The notes: a model not told the origin generated them from the sequence alone. A stretch of DNA of 64,000 bases from Deltaproteobacteria bacterium (GCA_016218765.1 JACRCZ010000049.1:1-64000); one strand, 5' to 3'; positions 45,682-55,144 are shown, numbered from the stretch's first letter. Program-made: numbers and translations.

Positions 45682-48600
45682 CTACTCCCACCCGTCGGCA
45701 AGAAGCGCTTCGCGGCCCACCGTGAGGAACCTGCGCCTTCCGTCGCGCAGCACGGCCACCGAGACCGTCTCGCGGTGCAGGCGCGCCACGATCCCGCGCA
45801 GCGTCTCCAGGTCCCGGATGCGCTCGCGCTCCACCTGGAAGATCGTGTCGCCCGCCAGGAGGGCGTCGGTCCCCGGCGCCGTGACGGTGGCCGGCACGCG
45901 CACGATGACCTGGTCGTTGACCACCGAGTAGCCGACGCGGCCGGACGGGGTCTCCGTCGCCGCTCCCGGCGTCGCTCCGACGCCGGCGGCCGTCGCCGCG
46001 TCCCGGAAGGCCAGCTCGACCGGGCGCGAGCGCGTGCCGACGTCCAGGGTGGCGACGGCGGAGGTCGTGCCGAGGTCCTCGCGCGACGCCTCGATTTCCC
46101 AGCGCCCCGGCTCCAGACCGGTCGCGGCGAAACGGCCGTCGGCGTCCGAACGCGCCGAACGCGGCGCCGTCCCGCTGCCGGCAAGGCGCAGCTCGATCGA
46201 GGCCCCGCCGACGGGCACGCCGAAGCGGTCCGTCACGCGCCCCTCCAGCGTCACCCCCCGCCGCATCACGAGCTCCACGACCCGCTCGGCGCCGGCCTCG
46301 CCCTCCCCCGCGGCCGCGATGCCGAGCACCAGTGTCTGGTCGGCGAAGCCCGCGGCGGTCGCCCGCAGCTCGTAGTCGCCCGCCGCCACGCGTCCCGCAC
46401 GGAACTTCCCGTCGGGCCCCGCCACGGCCGCCGCGACCTCCCGCCCGCCCTGCCGCAGCACCACGGCGGCCGCCAGCGGCTCGCCCACCTCGTCGGTCAC
46501 CGAGCCGCGCACGATCACGCCCGGGTCCAGGACGACCTCGGCGGTCGCGCCGGCCGACGCCACGACGGATGCGTCGACGTAGTCCGGGTGCGAGGCGACC
46601 AGTCGCACGTCCCCGGACGACGGCGCCGCGAGGCGGAAGGAGCCGTCGGCCCCCGTCGTCGCGCCCGGCGACGTCCAGCGCGTCTCGCCTCCGGTCGGCT
46701 CCGCCCGCACCCGCGCCCCGCGGACGGGGAAGCGGCGCGTGTCGATCACCCGGCCGGCGATCCGCCCGCCGAGCTTGACGAGCTCGATCGCCGCCTCGCC
46801 CGCGCACGGCGTGCCGGCCAGATCCCGCTCCAGGTCCGCGGTCAGGTACCCGGGCGCCTGGACGTGCAACACGACGTGCGGGGGAAGGTGCGGGGCCGTG
46901 AACGCGCCGGCCTCGTCCGTGCGCCAGACCAGCGGCTCCATCAGCCCGGACTGGATGCGGACGCCCGCACCCGCGACCGGATTCCCGTCCGCGTCGCGCA
47001 CCACGCCTGCGAGCGTGCACCCCTCGACGAGTTGGAGCACGACCGAGGTCGCCGCCGGCCGGTCCGGCACGACGACCTCCTGCGCCAGCGGCGCGAAGTC
47101 CGGATGGGCCACGCGGAGCGTGTACCTGCCGGGCGGGAGGCCCGCGAGCGAGACGGTGCCGCTCACGTCGGTGGTCAGGGGAGCTGTTTTCGGTAGTCGG
47201 TTCTCGGTTCTCAGACCGGACCCGTCATTGGCAGGCCCCGCCCCTTGGCGAACGTTTCCCGGTGAGTCATCGGCCGGCACCGCGGCGGGTGCGTCGCCTG
47301 CGGCCGCCTGGCCTTCCAGCCAGGCGAAGGGACGCGGGGGGATCGGGGGCAGCGGGCCTTCCAGGACGCCCAGCTCGCCGATCGGAAGGAGGCGGCCCAC
47401 CGGGGCGAGGCCGCGGCGGTCCAGCGCCGCGAGCGCCTCCGTCGTGGGCGAGCGGAAGACGAAACCCCCGTCGTCCGCGCGGCCCGACAGCGAGAGCCGG
47501 GCGCCGGCGACGGACGAACCGTCGGGACCGACCACCCGGACGTCGAGACTCCGGCCAAGGTGCAGCTCGAGCGCGACATCGCCCTCCCCGCCCCCGGCGA
47601 CCTCGACCCACGCCTCGGCCGGAAGGAAGGGGGTCTGCGCGCAGCGCACGAGGTACCGGCCCGGCTGGAGCGGTCCGACGCGGAAGGTCCCGTTGGGGGC
47701 TACCACGGCGCGCAGGGGTACGAGCCGCGACTGGAGGCCGTGGACGGTGACGACCAGGCCGGTTGCGCCGTCCGCGGCGGCGCCCTCGGCGGTCGCTCGT
47801 CCCGCGACGAAGCCGCCGGGCGCCAAAGCCAGGCGGACCGTCGTCGTCTCCGCCGGCCGGACCTCAACCCCGCGCCGGAGCGGCGACACGCGCGTCCCGT
47901 CGAACCCCTCGGCCTCGTAGAACCCCGGCGGGATCAGCCCCGCGTCGAACCGGCCGCCGGCATCGGAAAGAAATTCCTTCGCCGGCCACAGCCCCGAGCC
48001 GACGACGCGGACCGTGGAACCCGGCACCGGCGTACCCGCAGGGTCGACGACCTCCCCGACCAGTCGCCCGCCGCGCGGCAGCTCGAGCTCCACCGGCTCC
48101 GCCGCCGGCAGCGCGATCGGATCGGACCGTCCCGAGACATGCCCGTCCGCCCCGACGACGACCTCCACGGTCCCGCTCGACGGAAGGAAGAGCCGCGCCG
48201 TCCCCTCGGCGTCCGTCTCCACCGCGTCGGCGCTTGCCACGGCCCGGCGTTCGCCCTCCGTCCATGACGGATCCTGGAGGTCGGGGGCGACGAGCGCCCC
48301 GGCGACCGGGGCGCCGGTATCGTCGACGACGCGCACGACCAGCGTCGTCCCCGGCGCGAGCGCCACCTCGAAGCCGGCCGAAGACCCCGACGCGCGGCGC
48401 ACGAGCGACGGCATGCCGGGGCAAGAGAGCAGGAAAGAGCCGGCCCATGCCTCCGGCGGCTCGAAGCGGAATCGACCGTTCCCTTCCGGCACGACCTCGC
48501 CCAGAACCTTCCCGCCGGCATCGAGCCAGCGCACGCGGACGGCCCGCGAGTCGGTCCCCTGCGGAACGGTGACGCGTCCCGAGACCTCCGGGGAGCCGGC

Positions 48601-48855
48601 TCCCTCCCCCGCGTCAACCGACGCATCGCCCGGTCCGGCGGCGGGAAGGACGGTTTCGGCCGGCACGTTCCTGCCCTGGAATCTTGGGAGCAGGACGAAG
48701 AGGAAGGTCGCGATCAGGAACCCGATCATCAGGGCGGCGCCCGCGACCAGCCCGATCAGCGTCGTGACGTTGCGTGGCCGCGACGGCCCCCCACCATCCG
48801 GTGCGTCCGCCGCCGGGCCCCCTCCGCCCTCGCCTGTCCCCTTATCTGTGTCCAT
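45682..48855 (-). CDS. Large membrane protein with carboxypeptidase-regulatory and PDZ domains
   Basis: A 1057-residue protein with a short cytoplasmic N-terminus and one transmembrane helix (LIGLVAGAALMIGFLIATFLF, residues about 33-55). About nine carboxypeptidase-regulatory-like beta domains follow; examples are VDPAGTPVPGSTVRV and VRDADGNPVAGAGVRI. The C-terminal 100 residues resemble a PDZ domain (LAGDTIFQVERERIRDLETL, then GIVARL). This looks like an extracytoplasmic scaffold or peptide-binding protein. The first codons (MDTDKG) overlap a TCTGTG-type repeat, so the true start could be farther in. A second repeat fragment at 47190-47222 encodes a spacer (LRTENRLPKTAP). Confidence 0.87.
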   Translation of the reverse strand: MDTDKGTGEGGGGPAADAPDGGGPSRPRNVTTLIGLVAGAALMIGFLIATFLFVLLPRFQGRNVPAETVLPAAGPGDASVDAGEGAGSPEVSGRVTVPQGTDSRAVRVRWLDAGGKVLGEVVPEGNGRFRFEPPEAWAGSFLLSCPGMPSLVRRASGSSAGFEVALAPGTTLVVRVVDDTGAPVAGALVAPDLQDPSWTEGERRAVASADAVETDAEGTARLFLPSSGTVEVVVGADGHVSGRSDPIALPAAEPVELELPRGGRLVGEVVDPAGTPVPGSTVRVVGSGLWPAKEFLSDAGGRFDAGLIPPGFYEAEGFDGTRVSPLRRGVEVRPAETTTVRLALAPGGFVAGRATAEGAAADGATGLVVTVHGLQSRLVPLRAVVAPNGTFRVGPLQPGRYLVRCAQTPFLPAEAWVEVAGGGEGDVALELHLGRSLDVRVVGPDGSSVAGARLSLSGRADDGGFVFRSPTTEALAALDRRGLAPVGRLLPIGELGVLEGPLPPIPPRPFAWLEGQAAAGDAPAAVPADDSPGNVRQGAGPANDGSGLRTENRLPKTAPLTTDVSGTVSLAGLPPGRYTLRVAHPDFAPLAQEVVVPDRPAATSVVLQLVEGCTLAGVVRDADGNPVAGAGVRIQSGLMEPLVWRTDEAGAFTAPHLPPHVVLHVQAPGYLTADLERDLAGTPCAGEAAIELVKLGGRIAGRVIDTRRFPVRGARVRAEPTGGETRWTSPGATTGADGSFRLAAPSSGDVRLVASHPDYVDASVVASAGATAEVVLDPGVIVRGSVTDEVGEPLAAAVVLRQGGREVAAAVAGPDGKFRAGRVAAGDYELRATAAGFADQTLVLGIAAAGEGEAGAERVVELVMRRGVTLEGRVTDRFGVPVGGASIELRLAGSGTAPRSARSDADGRFAATGLEPGRWEIEASREDLGTTSAVATLDVGTRSRPVELAFRDAATAAGVGATPGAATETPSGRVGYSVVNDQVIVRVPATVTAPGTDALLAGDTIFQVERERIRDLETLRGIVARLHRETVSVAVLRDGRRRFLTVGREALLADGWE
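47190..47222. repeat. CGGTTCTCGGTTCTC repeat within a coding sequence
   Basis: CGGTAGTCGGTTCTCGGTTC followed by TCAG resembles the GGTTCTTGG family at 45624-45667. It is in frame in the large carboxypeptidase-regulatory gene and encodes a non-conserved linker between two domains. Confidence 0.5.
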
Positions 48856-48877
48856 CTGTGTTCATCTGTGGTTGCCA
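48841..48877. repeat. TCTGTGTTCATCTGTGG repeat overlapping a start codon
   Basis: Three degenerate units of (T/C)CATCTGTG (TATCTGTG, CATCTGTG, CATCTGTG) occupy the region between the divergent 48855 and 48927 starts. The ATG of the minus-strand gene lies inside the repeat. Confidence 0.6.
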
Positions 48878-48926
48878 AAAACCGTTTTCCATTCTCGCGG
48901 GAAGGCATGATAGCATCCGCTCCGCC

Positions 48927-49646
48927 ATGACGCTTCGGATCGGCTGCATCGACTTCCCGATTCCCCCCTCGCGCTATTTCCGCAAGTGGGATCTCGTCGA
49001 GATCGAACAGACCCTGGTGCGGGCGCCCGGCGACGGAACGGTCAAGCGCTGGCTTCGCGAGTCGCTGGAGGGGTTCGAGTTCGTGGTCGCCGTGTCGCCG
49101 CTCGTGACCTACGGTCCGGGGAGCCAGCACTTCCGCTACCAGCCGGCGCCCGCGAAGTCGCAATGGCGCAAATACGCCCCGTTCGCGGCGACGAAGGAGG
49201 TCTCGGCGGCGTTCGAAGAAAGCCTGGCCTTGGCCAGGGAGCTGAAGGCGAAGCTGCTGGTCTTCCAGACGCCTGCGGACCTCGTCCCCGACAAGTCGCT
49301 GCTGCGGGCGATGACGCACTTCTTCACGAAGGCCGATCGGCAGAAGCGGCGGTGGGTGTGGGAGCCCAAGGGCGGCTGGGAGCCCAAGGAGGCCGTCGCC
49401 TTCGCCAAGGACATGGGCCTGACGCTGTGCGTCGACCCCCTGGCGCAGCGGCCGCCCGATCCCGCGTTCGCCTACTGCCACCTCCCGGGGCCCGCGGGCT
49501 TCCGCTCGCGCTACGAGGAGGAGGCGCTGCTCCGGCTGCGCGACATCTGCCGCGAGTACGAGGACGTCTACTGCCTGTTCGGCAACATCGACATGCACAA
49601 CGACGCCACCCGTTTCCACCAGCTCCTGCAGGCCGAGCGGGCGTGA
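48927..49646 (+). CDS. DUF72-family protein
   Basis: A 239-residue protein of the DUF72/YecE family, a TIM-barrel-like group of unknown function. Recognisable features are IGCIDFPIPPSRYFRKWDLVE, FEFVVAVSPLVTY, LARELKAKLLVFQTP and a C-terminal DVYCLFGNIDMHNDATRF. A TAGCAT hexamer ten bases upstream and no ribosome site suggest a very short leader. It faces the carboxypeptidase-regulatory gene divergently across the TCTGTG repeat. Confidence 0.9.
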   Translation: MTLRIGCIDFPIPPSRYFRKWDLVEIEQTLVRAPGDGTVKRWLRESLEGFEFVVAVSPLVTYGPGSQHFRYQPAPAKSQWRKYAPFAATKEVSAAFEESLALARELKAKLLVFQTPADLVPDKSLLRAMTHFFTKADRQKRRWVWEPKGGWEPKEAVAFAKDMGLTLCVDPLAQRPPDPAFAYCHLPGPAGFRSRYEEEALLRLRDICREYEDVYCLFGNIDMHNDATRFHQLLQAERA

Positions 49647-49663
49647 TCGGCCGATCCGAAGTT

Positions 49664-49702
49664 CACGCAAAGCGCGCAAAGATCCGCAAAGGACGCAAAG
49701 GG
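49664..49702. repeat. CGCAAAG repeat between convergent genes
   Basis: CACGCAAAGCGCGCAAAGAT followed by CCGCAAAGGACGCAAAGG gives four CGCAAAG units at spacings of 9-11 bases. It lies exactly in the gap between the stops of the DUF72 gene and rluD, and shares its unit with the element at 1-115. Confidence 0.75.
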
Positions 49703-49710
49703 GATTCTGG

Positions 49711-50676
49711 TCAGGACGTGCCGCCGACGACACCGGGAGAGATCCCTTTCCACGCCCGCTCGAAATCCGCCGGGACATCCGCCTCGAAGGCCAGCCGTTC
49801 GCCGGTGCGCGGGTGCGTGAAGGCCAGCCGCCACGCGTGCAGTGCCGGCCTGGCGAGCGCCTGCGCGGCGCGGCGCAGCTCGGGATCGCGCGGGGCTCGC
49901 CCGTAGACGGGGTCGCCCAGGATCGGCCATCCGCCCTCGGAGAGGTGGACGCGAATCTGGTGCGTGCGGCCGGTGCCCAGGCGCACCTCGAGCATCGCGC
50001 AGCCGGGGCGGCGCTCCCGCAAGCGGAACGTCGTCAGCGCCGTGCGGCCGCGGGTCGTGCGGGACGTGAAGCGCTTGCGGTCGACCGGGTGGCGCGCGAA
50101 GAGGGTCTCGATCCGGCCCTCGGCCGGCGGCTCGCCGACGACGATCGCCAAGTAGGTCTTGTCCACCGTCCGTCCGGCGAACTGCTCCGCGAGCCGCGCG
50201 TGGGCGGTGACGTTGCGTGCCACGACCATCACGCCGGAGGTGCCCTTGTCCAGGCGGTGGACGATGCCGGGCCGGGCCGGGTCGCCGCCGCCGGCGCCGA
50301 GCGCCGCGAGCGCGTTGACCAGCGTGCCCCGCGCGTGTCCCGCCGCGGGATGCACCACGAGGTCCGCGGGCTTATCGACCACGATCACGTCGTCGTCCCG
50401 GTACAGCACGCGGACGGGAATGTCCTCCGCCTCCACGCTCAGGGCTTCCGGCGGCAGCGGTTCCACCCGGAGGCGCTGGCCGGCGCGGACCGCCGCGCCC
50501 GCCTTCGGAGTCGTGCCGTCCAGGGTCACGCGGCCGAGATCGATCAGCCGGCGGGCCTGGGAGCGCGTGAGGTCGGGCGCGAGGGACGTGACGACGCGGT
50601 CGAGGCGTTCGCCTGCCAGCGTTGGCGGGACGACGCAATCGAGCGCCTCGGCGGTCGGATCGGGCGGGGGGGTCAC
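49711..50676 (-). CDS. rluD: 23S rRNA pseudouridine synthase RluD-like
   Basis: RluD makes pseudouridines 1911, 1915 and 1917 of 23S rRNA. The 321-residue protein has an N-terminal S4 RNA-binding domain (GERLDRVVTSLAPDLTRSQA), the catalytic Asp in HRLDKGTSG, and the RTHQIRVHL motif. Length is typical. RluA or RluC specificity cannot be excluded by eye. The GTG at 50676 overlaps the stop of the upstream small gene (GTGA). Confidence 0.93.
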   Translation of the reverse strand: MTPPPDPTAEALDCVVPPTLAGERLDRVVTSLAPDLTRSQARRLIDLGRVTLDGTTPKAGAAVRAGQRLRVEPLPPEALSVEAEDIPVRVLYRDDDVIVVDKPADLVVHPAAGHARGTLVNALAALGAGGGDPARPGIVHRLDKGTSGVMVVARNVTAHARLAEQFAGRTVDKTYLAIVVGEPPAEGRIETLFARHPVDRKRFTSRTTRGRTALTTFRLRERRPGCAMLEVRLGTGRTHQIRVHLSEGGWPILGDPVYGRAPRDPELRRAAQALARPALHAWRLAFTHPRTGERLAFEADVPADFERAWKGISPGVVGGTS

Positions 50677-50939
50677 CAGATGTTGGAGCGGATCTGCGCG
50701 TTGGACTTGAGGAGCTTATCGACCAGCGCGCGGCCGTAGTAGTTCTTGCGAAACAGGTCGGGCGAGACGCGGCTCTGGTAGAGGGTCCGGCCCTCGTCGA
50801 TCGTCTCCTTCAGGAGGTCGAACAGCGTGTCGTTGCGGATCCCGTCCTCGATCTTGGCCTTGTTGTAGATGACGATGTCCGAAACGATCGCGCGTGCCAC
50901 CCGCTTGGCGGCGTTGTCGTCCTTGTCGATGACCGGCAT
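50673..50939 (-). CDS. Conserved small protein coupled to rluD
   Basis: An 88-residue, highly charged, alpha-helical protein without signal or membrane segment. The N-terminal MPVIDKDDNAAKRVARAIVSD and the RNDTLFDLLKETIDEGR core match a small protein I recall from deltaproteobacterial genomes but cannot name. It overlaps rluD by four bases, suggesting a ribosome-linked role. That link is inference from position only. Confidence 0.8.
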   Translation of the reverse strand: MPVIDKDDNAAKRVARAIVSDIVIYNKAKIEDGIRNDTLFDLLKETIDEGRTLYQSRVSPDLFRKNYYGRALVDKLLKSNAQIRSNIW

Positions 50940-51101
50940 GGCGTTCCCTCCGTCGGAGCGGGATGGTAGGCGCGCGGCGCGACGGAGTCAAACTGTCATC
51001 CGTCTGCCGCCTTGCGGCCCACCCCGTCCCGACGTACCCTCCTCCCAGGTCCGGGCGTCCGAACGACCCGCCCGCGCGGGGGGAATGCGGAGGAGGCTGC
51101 C

Positions 51102-52565
51102 ATGGGGATCCGGTTCACGGAAGCACGAAGCGGGGGCCGGCACGGCCTGCCGCTCGCGATCGGCTTGCTGGCGGCGCTCGTCACGGCGGCGTGCTCGCCC
51201 GGCAGCGACGACTCCACGGGACCCCGGGACGTCGTCGACCGCGCGGACACGACGGGAGATGCCGACGTCCCCATCGATGACGTGACGCCGGACTCGCCGT
51301 TGCCGGACGACGGGACGGGGGCGGAGGACGCGCGGCCCGAGGCGCTGCCGCTCGACACCGACGCCGACGGGTTGTCGGACGACGACGAGCTGCTCCTGGG
51401 CACGGACCCGACGCTGGAGGATACCGACGGCGACGGGTTCACCGACGGCGTCGAGCATCTGGCCGGCACGGACCCGGTCAACCCCGACTCCTTCATCCCG
51501 CCCACCGACTACTACGTGATCCTGCCCTACGAGGATGCTCCGCAGGAGCGCGAGCTGGAGTTCACCGCGCGGCTGGGCAAGGGCGACATCTTCTTCCTCG
51601 TGGACACGACGGGCAGCATGGCCACCGCCATCGCCAACGTCCGCTCCTCGCTCGCCGGCGTCATCGTTCCCGCCGTCGATGCCGCCATCGCCGACGTCGT
51701 GATGGGCGTGGGCGATTTTCGCGACTTCCCGACCGATCCGTGGGGCCAGGCCGGAGACTGGACCTTCGCGCTGCGCCAGACGGTGACCAACGACATCGGC
51801 GCCGTCCAGACCGCCCTCAACGGCCTGCGGGTCGGCGGCGGCGGCGACACGCCCGAGGCGCAGATGGAGGGCTTGTACGACTCGGCCGGCGCCTCGTGCA
51901 GCACGGGCTCCGGCTTCGGCGCCGCGTGCTTCCGCGACGACAGCCACCCGATCATCGTCGTCGTCACCGACGCTCCCGCCCACAACGGCACCGACTCGCT
52001 CAACGACTACGACGGCTCGGTGACCGCGCGCTCCTGGTCGGAGACCATGGCCGCCCTCAACTCGCACGAGGTCAAGATCCTGGGCGCGGCCGTCAAGATC
52101 GGCATCTTCCCCGCCGCGGGCCGCGCGGACCTGGAGGCCGCCGCCCGCGCCACCGGGTCGTTCAACCGCGACGGGGCGCCGACCGTCTACCCCGCCACCG
52201 GCGGCGAAGTCAGCGACGTCGTCGTCGGCGGCATCGTCGACCTGGTCGGCGCGGAGACCCAGGACGTCTCCGCCCGAAGCCTCGACGAGCCCTCCGATGC
52301 CGTCGACGCCACGCTGTTCATCAAGGAGCTGCACCCCGTGTGGGCCAGCTCCGCCGTCAGCTCCGACGACACCACGTTCTACGGCGTCTCGGGCGGCACC
52401 ACCGTCGTCTTCCGCATCGTCTTCCAGAACGACTTCCGCCCGCACGAATCGCACGTGCAGCTCTACCTCGCCTACATCGAGGTCTTCGATGTCGCCGGCG
52501 GCACGACGCTCGACCGCCGCAACGTCTACATCGTCATCCCCGCCGAGGACGGGTTCCTGTTGTAG
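51102..52565 (+). CDS. VWA-domain lipoprotein with thrombospondin-3-like repeats
   Basis: A 487-residue protein with GGAGG ahead of the ATG and a lipobox (VTAACSP). An acidic linker leads to two thrombospondin-type-3-like Asp repeats (DTDADGLSDDDELLLGTDP and DTDGDGFTDGVEHL). A von Willebrand A domain follows, with the MIDAS metal motif DTTGSM near residue 168 and a conserved TDAPAH segment. The VWA domain binds partner proteins through a divalent metal. The C-terminal 150 residues are beta-rich. Surface adhesion or protein recruitment is inferred. Confidence 0.9.
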   Translation: MGIRFTEARSGGRHGLPLAIGLLAALVTAACSPGSDDSTGPRDVVDRADTTGDADVPIDDVTPDSPLPDDGTGAEDARPEALPLDTDADGLSDDDELLLGTDPTLEDTDGDGFTDGVEHLAGTDPVNPDSFIPPTDYYVILPYEDAPQERELEFTARLGKGDIFFLVDTTGSMATAIANVRSSLAGVIVPAVDAAIADVVMGVGDFRDFPTDPWGQAGDWTFALRQTVTNDIGAVQTALNGLRVGGGGDTPEAQMEGLYDSAGASCSTGSGFGAACFRDDSHPIIVVVTDAPAHNGTDSLNDYDGSVTARSWSETMAALNSHEVKILGAAVKIGIFPAAGRADLEAAARATGSFNRDGAPTVYPATGGEVSDVVVGGIVDLVGAETQDVSARSLDEPSDAVDATLFIKELHPVWASSAVSSDDTTFYGVSGGTTVVFRIVFQNDFRPHESHVQLYLAYIEVFDVAGGTTLDRRNVYIVIPAEDGFLL

Positions 52566-52656
52566 GAGGGCGCGGAGGGGAGAGAGGGCGCGGAGATCCC
52601 CGACGAACCGCTGAGACGCTGAGGTCGCTGAGAGGAACGCTGAGGGGGGACCAAGG
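52566..52656. repeat. GCTGAGACGCTGAG and GAGGGCGCGGAG short repeats
   Basis: Immediately after the stop, GAGGGCGCGGAGGGGAGAGA and GGGCGCGGAG form one degenerate repeat. CGCTGAGACGCTGAGG and CGCTGAG..CGCTGAGG units follow. Two unrelated families are placed head to tail in the gap before the next gene. Confidence 0.55.
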
Positions 52657-52735
52657 CAAGCAGGGGAAACGGCGGCGGACTGGAACGGGACCGAGCGACG
52701 TGTCATGCTGTGGGCGGTTGACACGGAGGTCCGCG

Positions 52736-54643
52736 ATGAAGCGATTCCGATTCGTTCCGCCCATGGCGACCGTGTTTTGCGCCCTGGTGGGTTGGCCTGT
52801 CGGCTGCGATTGCGACGGCTCCCCCGCGGACCCGTGCGCGGGGGTCGCGTGCAGCGGCGCGGGCGAGTGCCGGCTGACGCCGTTCGTCGCGGAGCCGTAC
52901 TGCGCCTGCTGGCCGGGCTACCACCCGGCCGCGGACGGACTGGAGTGCGTGCCCAACGACCCCGGCGACCCGTGCGCCGGGGTCTACTGCTCCGACCACG
53001 GCTCGTGCGTCCCCACGGGCCCCGTCCCCGTCTGCGTGTGCGACGACGGCTACGAGCGCGACCTGAGCGGGCTCTACTGCTTCTCCACGACCCCGCCGCC
53101 GGCGGACGCGGACGCCGCCGGCGCGGACGCGGACTCGTCCGCCGAAACCGACGCGGACGCGTCGGCGGAGGCGGACGCGCCGCCTTCCTGGTGGGCCGAC
53201 CGGACCGTGCGCGAGCCCGGCCTGACCAAGCTCGACATCGTCTTCATGGTCGACAACTCCGGCTCCATGAGCCAGGAACAGGCGGCGCTCACCGCACGCT
53301 TCCCCGAGCTGCTCGCCGAGCTGCTCGACCCTCCCGACACCGACGGCGACACCCGCCCCGACCACGCCGCCGTCGAGGACCTCAACGTCGGCGTCATCTC
53401 GTCGGACATGGGCGTCGCCGGATACCGCGTCTCCACCTGCACGAACGAGGACGTCGGCGACAACGGGTGTTTTCGGAGCACTCCGAGCCCCGCCGTTCTG
53501 GGCTGTGCGCCGACGTACCCCCACTTCCTCGCACGCAACCCGACCAATGCGGCCGAGTACAGTCCGGAGCAGATGGCCACGGATCTCACCTGCATCGCGA
53601 CGTTGGGCACGCAGGGGTGCGGCTTCGAGCAGCAGCTCAAGGCGATGCGCGGGGCCTTGACGGTCGACACGGTGCCCGGCGGCTGCAACGCGGGCTTCCT
53701 GCGCAACGACTCCCTTCTCGCGCTGATCTGGGTCACCGACGAGGAGGACTGCTCGGTACGCTCCGATCACACCGAGATGTTCGACCCGGAACGCAACGAC
53801 CTGGGCAACCTGAACATCCGCTGTTTCACCCACCCGGACTTCGTGGAGCCCGTGTCGGACTACGTCACGGCGTTCCGCAGCCTGCGGTCCACCGGCGACG
53901 CCAACGTCTTCCTCGCGATGATCGTCGGCGTCCCGCCCGACGCCGCAGAGTGCATCGGCTTCGGCGACGGCCTGACCGAATGCCTGGACGTCCCCGAGAT
54001 GATCGCGTGGGTCGACCCCTCCGAACCGACCTCCCTCGTTCCGTCCTGCAACACCCCCATGGGTCAGGCCTTCCCGCCGCGGCGCTTCGTCGCGCTCGCG
54101 CAGGAGTGGGGCAAGAACGCCTACGTCGACTCGATCTGCAAGAGCGACTGGACGCAGGCGTTCGCGGTGATCGGCGGCCGGCTGGTGGAGAGCCTGCGCG
54201 ACGATTACGTCTGCCTCGCGGAGGCGCCGCCGTTCGACGGCGCGACGTGCACGGCGGGCTGCTGGATGATCGAGACGCTGAGCGACGAGCGCTGGTGCGA
54301 CGAGGATCCGGAGTGCCCGTCGTCGTGGTGCCCGCCCGCGACGGCCGAGATCGTCAACCGGCTGGAGCCCTGCCGCGACCCCGCGACCGGGGCCGAGTGC
54401 GTGCCGCTCAAGCGCGACCTCGGACTCGCCGTCGCCTCGGGCTACCCCCGCCGGCAATGCCTCGTGCGCCAGGTTCCGCGGGATCCGGCGGCGCCGCGTT
54501 GCGGCGACCCGCTGGGCGACGGCTGGTACTTCGTCCCCGAACCGTGGTCGGTGCACTTCTGTCCGGAGGTCGACTTCGCGCGGACGGGGCCCGTCGCGTT
54601 GCTCTCCGGCGACTCGCGCGTCGATCTCCGCTGCCCCCGTTGA
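52736..54643 (+). CDS. EGF-like/VWA surface lipoprotein
   Basis: A 635-residue protein. The signal sequence ends near GWPVGCDC, a lipobox-like site. Two EGF-like modules (DPCAGVACSGAGEC, DPCAGVYCSDHGSC) closely match the N-termini of the 7190 and 8652 genes. An acidic ADADAAG linker of about 40 residues follows. A VWA domain starts at about residue 166 (DIVFMVDNSGSMS, MIDAS intact). The C-terminal 380 residues contain many cysteines. GGAGG precedes the ATG. This is the third user of the same N-terminal module, here fused to a different effector domain. A surface-binding role is inferred. Confidence 0.9.
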   Translation: MKRFRFVPPMATVFCALVGWPVGCDCDGSPADPCAGVACSGAGECRLTPFVAEPYCACWPGYHPAADGLECVPNDPGDPCAGVYCSDHGSCVPTGPVPVCVCDDGYERDLSGLYCFSTTPPPADADAAGADADSSAETDADASAEADAPPSWWADRTVREPGLTKLDIVFMVDNSGSMSQEQAALTARFPELLAELLDPPDTDGDTRPDHAAVEDLNVGVISSDMGVAGYRVSTCTNEDVGDNGCFRSTPSPAVLGCAPTYPHFLARNPTNAAEYSPEQMATDLTCIATLGTQGCGFEQQLKAMRGALTVDTVPGGCNAGFLRNDSLLALIWVTDEEDCSVRSDHTEMFDPERNDLGNLNIRCFTHPDFVEPVSDYVTAFRSLRSTGDANVFLAMIVGVPPDAAECIGFGDGLTECLDVPEMIAWVDPSEPTSLVPSCNTPMGQAFPPRRFVALAQEWGKNAYVDSICKSDWTQAFAVIGGRLVESLRDDYVCLAEAPPFDGATCTAGCWMIETLSDERWCDEDPECPSSWCPPATAEIVNRLEPCRDPATGAECVPLKRDLGLAVASGYPRRQCLVRQVPRDPAAPRCGDPLGDGWYFVPEPWSVHFCPEVDFARTGPVALLSGDSRVDLRCPR

Positions 54644-54654
54644 ATTCCGCCCGG

Positions 54655-54682
54655 TTGACCTTTCCGATCCAGGGCTTATGGC
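54655..54682 (+). promoter_or_regulatory. Candidate promoter of the CBS-MoxR operon
   Basis: TTGACC at 54655-54660 and TATGGC at 54677-54682 are 16 bases apart, about 22 bases before the CBS-gene ATG. The -35 box is close to consensus; the spacing is one base short. Confidence 0.4.
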
Positions 54683-54703
54683 TGTCCCGTGAGGGAGGGT
54701 GCC

Positions 54704-55141
54704 ATGACGGTCGCCGAGATCTTGCGCAACAAGGGTTCGAAGGTGGTTTCCATCGCGCCGGACACGCCGCTCTTCCAGGCCGTGAAGACGCTGGCGGAAG
54801 CCGGCGTGGGCTCGCTCCTGGTCGTCGATGGCGAGCGGATCGTGGGCATCCTGACCGAGCGGGACGTGCTGCGGGAGAACGCGCGGCATTTCGACGAGCT
54901 GAAGGCCCGCAAGACGTCGGACGTGATGACCCGGGACGTCCTCATCGGCATTCCCGGCGATTCGCTGGACTACGTCATGGATCTCATGACCAGCAAGCGC
55001 ATCCGCCACCTCCCGATCATGGACGACGGGCATCTGGCCGGCATCGTCTCCATCGGCGACGTGGTCAAGGCCAAGGCGCGCCTGGCCGAGGTCGAGGTCC
55101 GGCACCTCACCGACTACATCCTGGGCAAGTACCCCGGCTGA
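54704..55141 (+). CDS. CBS-domain pair protein
   Basis: A 145-residue cytosolic protein made of two CBS motifs (VGSLLVVDGERIVGILTERDV and RIRHLPIMDDGHLAGIVSIGDV). CBS pairs bind adenosine nucleotides such as AMP, ATP or SAM and act as energy sensors. The ATG at 54704 is preferred because it follows GGAGGGTG; an upstream in-frame GTG at 54689 is less likely. It precedes the MoxR/CoxE pair by about 100 bases and may share their transcript. Confidence 0.9.
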   Translation: MTVAEILRNKGSKVVSIAPDTPLFQAVKTLAEAGVGSLLVVDGERIVGILTERDVLRENARHFDELKARKTSDVMTRDVLIGIPGDSLDYVMDLMTSKRIRHLPIMDDGHLAGIVSIGDVVKAKARLAEVEVRHLTDYILGKYPG

Positions 55142-55144
55142 TCA

